A stretch of 64,000 nt of DNA from Morinoia aosen (lineage: Eukaryota; Arthropoda; Malacostraca; Amphipoda; Talitridae). A program made the translations under genes and the position numbers. The stretch's first letter is position 1. Each line of letters begins with the position of its first letter. Below, piece after piece: positions 50,401 through 62,400 of the stretch. The notes under the pieces are model-generated. The model saw only the letters and a list, made by a program, of their open reading frames with translations. It ran no database searches and was not told the DNA's origin. The stretch spans positions 35,517,422-35,581,421 of the forward strand of contig CM059570.1 in assembly GCA_030386875.1 (NCBI GenBank), in the 5' to 3' direction.

Positions 50401-53400
50401 GAATTCCGTTAGTTGCGTTATTCATTACTTAACTACCACAAAAGGCCTAGGACTTGCAGAGAAAAAACAACTTGAAATATTTTCAAATTTTCTAAAAATG
50501 AAGTGGATGTAATCAGCTTCTAAGAACTGACAAAAATAATAGAAAGCAACGAAAAACAAAAAAGGTAGGAAATAAAAAACTTGGACGTCCACAACAGTGA
50601 ATTTCCTTATTACCAAAGCTAAAAAATCCTCTCTTGACTGAGAAGAAGACAGTCCTCCGAAATCATGGCTCATCGATAACAGAAAAAATGTTTAGATTTA
50701 GAAGCGCGAGTACGATGTACTGGGCTTGGACAATGAAGCTAAGCAGCCTTCATCATCTAAATAGTAAGCACACTGCCGATCTAAGGGATGAGAGGCCGCG
50801 GCGAACAGAAGCACTCATTCGACAAGAAAAACTCCGAAAACCTAAGGACTCAAAATTACGAATTCCTCTCGAAGTGCAACAATAATGGTCAATCTTCTAA
50901 TACTAGGGCCGAATGTCACATTAGTTTTTAACAATTTCTCTGCTTTTCTAAAATCACATTTTAGTACATTGGAAATTTCAAAAAGAACAACTCTAGAGTA
51001 AAAATATGAGCACGCTAAGTAAAAAACGACGTTTCGACCTTCTACTGTGGGTCATCATCAAGGTATATCTGCAAAAACAAAAGACAATTCTTACTAAACA
51101 TGAACGTACAAAGTCTTTGAGTATCTTAGACTAAATAACTGTGAACAAAAATCTTTCAGTAGATCATGGTAAAATTAGGAAACTAGTTTGATAAACAGCA
51201 GACGAGAAGAGAGAAGTGCACTGGTCGAAGCATGGCAGGAGACTGGCGACGTGAGTTCTTGACGATGCCTTAAGGTAACCTCTTGTGCTCAGCATGCTAT
51301 TTCTATGTGAACAAGTTTAGGTAGTTGGAAAATTCGTTGTACTTAACATTTATTATTGGTGCATGTTTTCTAATTTCTAAGGCTTCTGCAATTTTTATTG
51401 ATGCTGTGTCAGAGTAAGTGTGCATTATGCTGAAAGCTGGAAGAAATGCATCCAAGTTGGGCGGTTCTTTTACTCTATTAACACTCATATTTTTACTCTA
51501 GAGTTGTTCTTTTTAAAATTTCCAATGAAATAAAATGTGATTTTAGAAAAGCGGAGAAAATGTTAAAAAACTAATCTGAAATTAAACGCCGATATAAAAT
51601 TTTTGATCTTCACCGAATGGTTATTACTACTATAAATCAAAATCACTTTCGTAAAGCAATCATCCATTTTCAATACAACTGAACCTCCATAAAATAACAG
51701 GAGCGAAAAGTAGATACTCCCTCTAGGTGTCATTCCCTTGTTTTCATTCAAGATTATACTACTGAATGAACAAACATTGTGCGCAAACTGAAGTAGCAAA
51801 ACACAGCACCGTTCTAACCCAGAAAGTCGCAAGATAATACCAAAACAAGAAACAACCAAACACACCCAGGAATAGAGATGAAAAAACACTTCAACATAGC
51901 AGCACCTTGAGAAATACCGACTTACATTCAGCAACCCAAAAAACCCCAATTAGTTAAAAGAATTACACCGAGTTCACAAAAGCGACCACCGCCAGAGGGA
52001 CGGACACGGCTGAACTGAATGCAGTCCACCTCTTAACACTCACTCGACGATGGAGATCTCCGGCTTGATCTCGGACCAGAGCCGCGCGTATTTTACGGGG
52101 GTGACTTTCTCTTGAGGTTCCCTGTCGATGTGCATGTGCAGCATCAGGCGGCAGAAGGAGGCGCGAAGCTCGTACGACAGTGTCTCGTCTTCCATGCACC
52201 TGCCCATCAACACACGACAATTTGGGTCCTTGAGTCTACGATAAATCTGTACACTATTATACATTTAGGACATCAGAACCAGCAGTAGCTTGAGCCTAAC
52301 GTGGAAGTGTATCTGTTACTCGTAGAAATGATCTCGCATAAAAATCATGCGTGAACAATAATTTGTAGGCTGTCTGCTACTCGATGTTTCTCTTAGCTCA
52401 TAAGCTTAGTACTTATGAAGCCCTAGATGCTGTTTGAAACGCAGAAAACCAGATGATTTCTAACAAACAATCTGGATATCAAGTAGCCCCGTCGTGAGAT
52501 TTTAAAACAAAGAACGCTGCAACCATTTAGCTGCTTAAATAAATTTAATTACATTCTAATAGATAAAAATGTGAATCGGAAGACATCTTTTGTATCTTGC
52601 GAGATTGAGAATGCAACTCATAGACATTCAAGTAGCTTGTCACGTTCGTGACATGTCTACCACTAAGCAATAGACCGCCTGCGAAGCTTTGGTGTCATAG
52701 GGTATTTTACAACACATTAGATATCAAAATCTGCGCATCGATGAGGGCGCGAATACAAAACTAGAGATATTGCACGCCACACGTGAGTGCAATACTAGCC
52801 AGGATAGCCAGATGGTAGCATCACAGTACTGACTTGAGCATGAGCTCGATGCCCAGTTTAGGCGAGAGCGGGTCGATGGCGAGGTACTGCCTGCCCAAGC
52901 ACATGTGCGAGAAGAGGTCGAGCTGGTGGCGGTAGTAGAGCAGCACGAGGGCGTCCTCGCTCTGTTCCTTGTCCACGGCGTTCTTGGCACGCAGGGCCAT
53001 CTCGACGATGCTCTGAGGTCCCTGCACCGGCACACACGCATCGTCTCGTAACTAGGGCTTCGAACCTTCGTCATCCTCACTCCAAACTGCCTCGACCATC
53101 GGAATCATTCATCATAACATATTTCCATCTCAACTGCTGTACACTGCCTTTTGAGACACTTACACCCGTCCATACGTATCTTGTTGTAATTATTGTTTTT
53201 AACTTTCGTCTGAACTCCCCTTAATGTCCCATACAAGGGCGATCATTGAATCTAACCTTTCTCCTGCTATCTTGATACCGCCTTCCAGGGCCTTTGGACC
53301 GTATACAAGAACTTCAAGACCATTAATTCCAACCTGATAACCCAACGCTAGCCATGAGCATTATTTTAAACTGAAGGCATGATAATCATTTCAGGTTAAT

Positions 53401-56400
53401 ATATATTGAGGTAACTTACATTTGAAAATGGTCTACAAAACGATGTCACCATAGCAGCCTAGTAGTGTAGTAGACGAGTACAAGAGTAACTCATGAGGCA
53501 GAGATAGATTTAGATCAAAATTTTTACTTCCATTTCTCGCATTTCAAGACACCATAAAAAGCCAACACTATTAGATTGAAAAAATTTAAGACACATAGTC
53601 TCATAGTGAGACGCTAATAGTCTCATAGTGAGGCACCCTTCTCAAAGGCCAAATCAAATCAAACATTTGAGATTCAAATGAGATTTGAAATAATTAGGAC
53701 AATACGAAGGGCTTTTGTACATTGAGGCGATACACTTTCACAACCAACACGCAAGAGTAAACATTATACCCAAGAGTAAACAATATCGGTACTGTGCAGC
53801 AAATAAGCAACTAGGCTCTTATAACACCCACCATCCCAAGCACAAAAGAAGCAGGAGAAGCAAGCAAGCTAGGCCTGCGAGTTACTCACCTCCCCGGTGT
53901 GCCAGGAGAGCACGACGGCAGTCTCTCTCTCCAGCGGCTCGTGGTCGTCCTCACACAACTCGGGGTCGCTCACCACAAGCCTGGAGAAATGAAGATTAGA
54001 TAAGATGTTAGTTTAAAGTCTCCCTAACCGCGACAAAGACGTTCCAAAGAGAGGAAGATACCATTTAGTATGGAGTTAAGGGAACGCGGAATCTATGCAC
54101 AAAATCCATAGAAACAGTAAGTTGAGAAAGATATTCATGAAAAAAGAGAAAAGTTTAAGAAGAAAGCAATAAATGCAAAAAAATTGGAAAGCAGTGAACC
54201 GAAAAAAGATGGTCTGTAACAAAACCAAAAACATATTCTATTCCAACAAAAGGAAGCCCTACATAACCGTTAGGTCGGGACTTTTTGTTAAAACGAATTT
54301 CTTGGAAGGAAATGTCCTTATTGACTGCTCCATCATAAAAATCTTGTTTAAAACAGTTTCCTAGCTTCTTAACCTTAGAACAGAGAGTTAGTAAATGAAG
54401 TTTAAGTTTAAGAAGTAGATGAGTTCCTGCTCTAACTTCTTCTAGTCTTCTCCGTTCGCTATATTCACCAGACGAGCTGCACAAACTTCAACGAAAATAT
54501 CACGAGGGCTAGACTGGAATCGAATGCAGGTGTTCCTTTGTAACAAGTGTGATGTTTCACCCCTTACCCAACCGAAAAGATGAGTTAAACAACACTGACA
54601 GGTGTTGCACTCTACTCTGTGCAAAATAACGTGACAATATGAAGCATCATCCCACTTTGTGAACAGAAATGCGCACATCAGTTAAGTATCACATTGCAGT
54701 ATACACGATTGTGCTGCACTACCAATGTCACACATGTTCCTCTTTCAAGCATCTCACAATTATAAATATCACACATCATCACTGATGTACTCACAATGGT
54801 ACATCACGAAATCATTAACTAATTGTTCTATTCACAGGATATTACAGTTGAACTGCTAAAAAATTGACAAATAGTCTCTGCAAAGCAGAAACTCGACGTC
54901 CTCATTGCAGTCACTAAACCTACTGCAGAACGAAGTTTTCTTGTACCTAACATCTTGTTTGCTTTATTAAAACACAAGCCACACAAGAAGCGTACCTACT
55001 TATTCAATAGCACGTTGTTCTTAAATACTTCGCATCAACAGCGTTCCCCCTTCGACGTATCCCTCTCTCTTCAACACCAGCTTAGTAAATGCATCTCCTC
55101 CATCCCAAAACCGACCGACACAATGCATCTCCTGTTTCCTACACAAGCTCAACACGGTGCATCTCCTGTTTCCAACACCAGTTTAGCATAATGCATCTCC
55201 TGTTTCCAACACTAGCCTAGCATAATGCATCTCCTGTTACCAACACCAGCCCTACACAGTGCATCTCCTGTCTCCAACACCAGCCTAGCATAATGCCATC
55301 TCCTCCGTCCTACAATTGCCCAGCGCAACGAATATCCTGTTTCCAACAACCGCCCAACACAAAGCATCTTTCGTTTCCAACACCAGCTCAACATAACGCC
55401 TCTCCTCAGAATGTCCCCTCAGCACACCGGCCACCAGCCCCACACACCTGGTATCGATGAGAATGTCGCTGTTGGCCTCACACAGCACACTCTTGCAAAT
55501 GAGCTCTTGTGTGCGCGCGATGGCCACGTTATTGGAGATACACAGCACCTGGAGAGGGCGGCACAGTGTCTAATTGATGTAAGGGTTCGTGTATCGTTTT
55601 AGTGGGAACGTACAATATAAAACAAAATCAGGTAAAACAACTTACGTCACAAAGTATTAGGCTCTATAAATCGCAACTAGAATACTACGTGCTGGTAAGC
55701 TCACTTGCATAACTGAATGCCAGGCTCTAGTAAGGCAACTTGCATCAGAGAATACTAGGCTCCGGCAAGGCAACTTACATCACAAAATACTAGACTCTGG
55801 CAAGGCAACTTACATTACAAAATGCTAGGCTCTGGCAAGGCAACTTACAGCACAAAATACAAGATTCAGGTGAGCCAACTAACCTCACAAAATACATTTT
55901 CTATATCTGCAATCCCAAACTCGTAATCAAATCTCCCTTTTTTAGTCCGGGACCCTGAATAACACTAATTAAGTCTTTATACCCGGTCTGCTCTTGAAAA
56001 ATTTCAACACAGCCTGTGACGCATCCGGGAAAACTTGAGTGACAGAAGTCTGATTACGCAGGTAATAGCGCAGCTGACGATAACTGTGACCACAAGAGCA
56101 CAGACAGCGCTACCAGCTCGTCGATATAATCTCCCAGATACGCTCAAAACATGTGTTCAACCTTAAAAAAGGCAGTAACTAAAGCGCAGGAAGAAATTAG
56201 CACATGAATTGAGGTCCAATGAAGTCCTTGCAGCTTGTGCAAATTAGAATCGCTTAGAACCGAATAGATTTTTGAGTTGCTGACAATAATAATCACAATG
56301 AAATAATGACGGACACTAACCTTGAGGTAGTCAAGGAAGCGCCACTGCCACTGGGCCATGTTCTTCCTGACAAGCCCAACGAAAGTCTCGATTTCGTTGG

Positions 56401-59400
56401 CGGTGATGTGCTCATTGAGCAACTTCTGGTTGTTGTGCAGCAGCGCCGTGATCGTGTCTTCCGCTAGAATGTCATACCCGATCTGCTTCTGCATGAACCC
56501 GAACTTTTTGGCGATGTATTCCTGGTTGAGCAAAACACAAAAGAATTATTATTACTCAAGCAACGTTGCAAGCCATCATGCGTAATGAGAAGTAAGCAGC
56601 AAATCTTGATTTCTTACTCGTATGGATGAATCAACCGTCAAACACCGGGGAATTAGATTTGCACAAAGGAGAATTTGATTTGATCAGTAGCCGTGTGAAC
56701 CTCAACTATAAGAAAAACTGAAAATGAATTACCCGCATCAGCCATGGGAAGGAGCTCGAGCAAGATATACACTGTATTTGCTGCTCTCAAAATAAAATGA
56801 TAGAAAAAAATTAACCAACCTACCAACAAACCAGACCTGCAACAGCATTCGTAACAAGTATTGCTGATTTCGTGTTGAGAAGCTAACGATAACATCGTTG
56901 ACCAACAATAGTTATAAATACTACGCTTAGCTGTCGAAAACTGGCATTGTCATATCCCTCTTGAATGAAGGAACACTCGAGGAGATTAGATTAGATTAGT
57001 CGTTAGTTTTAGCCTCCCTACCCAGGACAAATGCAATCCAAAGAGAGGAAGGAGGAAGGCATCAATTAGTATGGAGTTAAGGAAACGCGGAATCTATGCA
57101 GAAAGGGCATAGAAACAGTAAGTTATGAAAGAAGACCAAAGTTGAAGAGGAAAGTAGTAGGTGCTGAAAAACAGGACAGCAGTAAACCGAAAAAATGTGG
57201 TCCTTAACAAAACAAAAAACATTTTATTTCAACAAAAAAGAAGGCCTACCTAACTCTCAGCTCGGGCCCTCACATAGACCCCTGGGTACACTCGAGGAGA
57301 GTTAAGCACCTCCCATGCTCTGAAAGACATCCCTTCCAGCATATCCAATCTCATCCCTTCCAGCATATCCCTGAGAAGTCGATTGTACCAGATAAATTAC
57401 AATGACAGACCACAAAACTTTTACCGTAATTTAGCTTTTGTCCACAAAACAACCTAGTCTCGGAGTGACACTTGAGCACCAATGTCGTCTCTTCCTCTCT
57501 GAAATGAGGTAATTTGAGAATTCAAAATGACCATTGGTTGTTCCCGATGCAAACTCAAAACCAAGCAAAAGTTAAGTCGAAAGAATTCTCAATTATTTTT
57601 GCCTTTGAATAAAAAATGACCTACAGTGGGGACAAAAGAAATTTCAAGCGAGGTATAACGCAGTTACCTACGCCTATCCGAGTTCCCGAATAGCTGATTT
57701 TTTAGTCACCTGTAACAGAGCCCACAAAGCGAGGTAGCAGATAATTATTCCGAAAGTCTCATAATTAGCAAATTAACAGTTAACTCTATGCGTAACACGA
57801 CAATCTGGGTCATTACGTAATAACATTTCAAATCAAATAAACAGAGTAAAAGAATGTTTACACGTAAACTAAACTTCAGCTCATGAATTGCTTTAATCTA
57901 GATGAGATAGACTTCATATAGAGGCGCCCGAAGGACACGAGCAATAATAACGTATGAGAATTATGAGCTAGGGCTTGCTTTTTTCAACTCAATAAGGGAC
58001 TGGTGCCGCGCGTTTTGTTCTATACCCACTCTTTACGTGACTAGCTTCAGTAGCTGTTACTCTCCCAAGCTCCAACCAACTTTCCTACTCACCCTTCCCA
58101 TGACTCAAAGTTCTGTTCACACCAGCACGACACGCCGCTCCAGTGCTGATAGGCAACTCTGTCTTGTTTGTCAAGTTTCCCTAAATGCTGGGCTGACATT
58201 CTGGTCCTATCTTACCAAATTTATCCAAATTCATCTCAAACAGACTATGATGAGTTAAATTTCATTCTAAAATGAGCAAAATTTGATTATTTTGACCAGC
58301 AAAAGCGCCAACTCAGTCACCCAGTCCACAGGTATCACAACAGCACATAATGAGACCTGGTTCTTGCGATAGTCGTGCTGGGCGAGCCTGAGGAGGCGGT
58401 AGCAGAGGCGGAAGATGTTCTTGAAGGCGGCGTGACGCGGCGAGTTGAGGTCCTCAATCCGTAGCAGCGGCGCCTCGCCCTCCACCTCAATGAACGGCGC
58501 TTGCAGGATCTTGAAGATCTGCACATACATTCCTTTATGGTACCCGTTAAGAGCTCTCGTTCTACACCGTCAACCTGCAGACACATTCCTTAATGATACG
58601 CATCAAACTGGCGCTTTGAACTCTTATTCTATTACCTAACATTACCTTGAAAAATTTTAAACGAGTGTGAAAAATGGCCTTAAAAATGTACACAATATAC
58701 CGCTATCAAAAAATTAGAGACTTCACGGTGTAAAGGTGATGTTAGTAACTATATTAATCGCCAAGAACTTGAGACACAGCGTGAGCTTCATGACAAGTAA
58801 CGTTAGTGGGTTTTCCAGTGGACATCGCGTGACTGGTGGTAAAATAAACGTGTTCATTACAACTACCCATACTATGTAAGATACTGTGAATGTCGCCGTG
58901 TCAGTCAGCCCGTCACATCATGCGTTTAGACGAAGATGTTTCAAGTAATTATTGCTTCAATTAATTTTTTGAATATCTATCGTAATAATTTCTTTATTGC
59001 TTAATGTACTTATTTGGAGAGCGCATTGGTAGAGGATTCTTTTTGCTCTCAGGTTGCCCCCGAGCATTTAGGGTGGGTCATATTTGACTAGAAGGGAATG
59101 CATCGCGAGGCATCAAATTTCTTTTCCCTAAGTTATTCAATGTGAGCCGTATGCAAACATCATGCATAGGAAATGCAAGTATAATTAATTATGTAGTTGT
59201 TCACAAAAAACGATTTATGTATTCCAATTGATATTTATCTAAATAAACTGGTTAGTAACACGGATGCGAGTGGGCATTGCTTTTCTTTAGAATAACCATT
59301 TCTAAACATGAGCAATAACCGCCGTGAAGGAGCTAGACCACACCAGCAGTCCAGAAGACGAATACTTACTCATGAAGAACAAGAGGAAATATAAAGGAGA

Positions 59401-62400
59401 AATACTGGACATGAATACTTACCAAGGCGAAAACCAAGGAGGAGGCTTTATGAAATTAAAGAAAGAAATGTATGAGAAGAAAAAAATACTAGACAACAAT
59501 GAACGCAGGATAGACGAAATGTACTTCGAAAGAAAGATGTTCAACAACACAGAAATGTTGAATCACAATAAACCAAGCGCCTGAGGGATTCATTAAAATG
59601 CGATTGAAAACAAAGCTGAATTAGAGAATCTTAAACCCAGGAAATACGCGACGCCGCTCGAGAAATAGTTGATCATCAACACAGAAATGTGTAACCTAAA
59701 AAAAAGGTGTGATCATACCAGCGAAGGAAATGCTAATGAACAAAGAAATGTTAGAAGTGTCAGAAACAAGCGACAGATGATAATAAATCAAGCCATGTAA
59801 TTGAATACTTATATTCTACTAAAACCTTACCAGACCACAGTTACAGCTGCAACACAGTGGCGAGAGGCCGAGTCTCTACACGTAAATAAATTCACAACAA
59901 AAATAAAGCAGGAACAGAAGAGATTAAAAGCAACACAACAGAAAACAAACTTGATGAACAGAAACCCACCTGCTCGAGGATGCTCTGCTCCCTGAGCAGC
60001 TTCTGACGATCCCTGTTGTAGACGGAGGGCACCAGCTCCAGAGCGTCGGATTTGTTCTGCTCGTCCTCCTTGCTCGCCACAAAGTAAATGATGTCCTGCA
60101 GCAGCGTTGTCAAGTACCTGCAATGTACGAAAATTTGATGAGAACGTGCTTGTTACTGCGCGAAACTGGAATACAATACAATAGAACAGATTAAGAAAAT
60201 GGAAAAAATGAACAAAATGAAATGGAAGAAAATAGAATGAAAAAGAATAGAATACAACAAAATTTAGTAAAACAGACGACAATAAATCGAGATCCAAATC
60301 GAGACAAGTGACCGAGTCTCGGGTTGTCCCCACTCGAGCCCCATGCCAACAGAACTGCTAGAAAAAATTCTCGTTACGCCACTTGAAATCAGAGAGCAGA
60401 CAGTCAGTTCTCTGGACTTAAATCAAAACCTCTGCACCTTCCAACTGCCTACCTAATTTGCATAAGTTTGAGATGTTCTAACCTCTTCCTTAAATTTTTT
60501 ACGTTAGGAACGCTTCATTTTCGATATTTATACTGCTCACCTTCATCCTTTGAATTTGTATACGTTGATAAGAATGACAACGTTTTAAGGACCCTAAGTC
60601 TAGGCATACCTTCAGGGAAATTTTGATGCACCGTACATATTAGTGCTAAAATTGAGAATTGAATAACTCTAAACGCCAAGGTACTTTGACTTCACCTAAA
60701 CACTGCTCAAAAACAATTTATACAAATCCGAAAGAACTATAATTGTGTGCTTAGCTATCATGATGGAATATGATGGATGAAAAGACTAAATAAGTGAATT
60801 CTGAAGACTTGCACTAAACCGAAGTTGAATCAACTTTTATCACCGAGACAAGGCTATGTTCACTTCTGAAAGACACCAATGTATGCTTGGCCAGTATGAA
60901 GAACAGATTAAACAGAAGTCTGAATTAACTCCAAAAACATTCATTAAATAGGAGCTTGTTTATCTACAGCGGTTCAGAAATAGTAGATCAGTAGAATATG
61001 GCATAGTCATATTCACTTTGGAAAGACAACAAACGAAGAGTTACGTTACAAAACCATACATGTCCCAGTAAGCAACCGACCTGCGCTCGAGCTGCGTGAT
61101 GTTGCCGCCCTCCAGCTTCTTGGCAAGCTTAGCCAGCACCTCGTTGGCGTCGTTGGCGAAGTCCAAGTCGCGCACCTCAGTGGCCAACACGGGCACCACG
61201 CTGAACGCCTCCTTGTCTTCTTTGATGGGCGCGCATCCAACCTGAAGCGCAGCAAAATTAATTAAAGTGTACCCAATTATTCTGTGACATGCAGCAAAAT
61301 TTGCATCCAATTCTTCTGAATCCGCCCACATTTACAATGCATACATACATATACTAGTCTTTTCCTCCTTACGGGAGGGTAGCCGGCAGCAAATCACAAT
61401 CACTCATCCTTAGTCACTAGGGGGGGAGAGAGGTAGAACAGGCCACACCAGAACTGCCCGAATCAATAGCAGCCCAGCACAACCATCTTCCACAGTCAGG
61501 CCCGACAGCCATAGCTGGTTTACCCCGACCGCTTCATTTGTGTGCAGCCTCCCCTCGCACATGACAGGACACAATACCCCCATCACATACTGGCAGGCTT
61601 CCAGTGACCGCGTCAAATACATCCTTATACACTGCTTCCACTCACTTCTGTCCGCAGTCATCCCTCTCGCCTCGTCCACAGTCAGACCCCTCTCGTACAA
61701 AGCACGTTTCACCCCATCTATCCAACTCATACGTGGCCTTCCTTGCGCTCTAATACCACTCACCTCCGATGCATAAATCTTTTTTACTAGCCGCTCAACA
61801 TTCATTCTTTCAACATGTTCAAACCATCCAAGCACTCTTTCATCCACCCGCCTACTCTTCTTTTTGATAACACCCGTCTGCTCCCTAACCAACTCATTCC
61901 TAGTTCGATCTCTTCTTGTTTCTCCAAACATGCTCCTCAAACACTTCATCTCAAACACATCCACCTTCTTCCTCTCAGCTGCTCTCAAACCCCAAGACTC
62001 TGCTCCATACAGCAAAACTGGCACGATCAAGCTTTCAAACAGGTCCCTTTTAACACTCATACTTAAATTCCTGCATTCAAAAACTTTTCTCATTGCACCA
62101 AAAGTCTTGCAGCCTTCACTCACTCGATGTCTCACTTCTACTTCCATACATCATTCACAGCCCCGTCCGACCCGAGGTATCTAAAATGCTCTACCTCCTT
62201 CAACACTTCACCCTTCATCCGCACATCCAATGTTCCAAACACCCCACCTCTTGAACATCTCATCACCTTGCTCCGCAAAGCAATCTACAAATAAGTTCTG
62301 GTGCTTCCACTGGTTCGATATACTCAATGCATGGAAATGCACAACTCGAATCTCTGTCATCTAACTCAATACACAAGCATTGCCACAACAATAACATTGA

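Larger units (their letters stand above)
45279..52043. other. Itpr intron between exons 10 and 9
   Basis: Contains a short repeat of GGACCCGTGGAAATT (about 46050-46100), a small hairpin around AGTGCTTTTT/AAAAAGCACT (about 46415-46445), a full retroposon copy and the Penelope-like remnant. The rest has no recognisable feature. Confidence 0.7.
53981..55447. other. Itpr intron between exons 7 and 6
   Basis: Contains the retroposon copy at 53995-54290 and the 34-bp minisatellite. The rest is featureless. Confidence 0.7.

Noticed and set aside
59324-59584. 86-codon plus-strand frame rich in Lys, Glu, Met and Asn
   Set aside because: Composition mirrors a purine-rich low-complexity stretch with internal near-repeats. 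No domain is visible.
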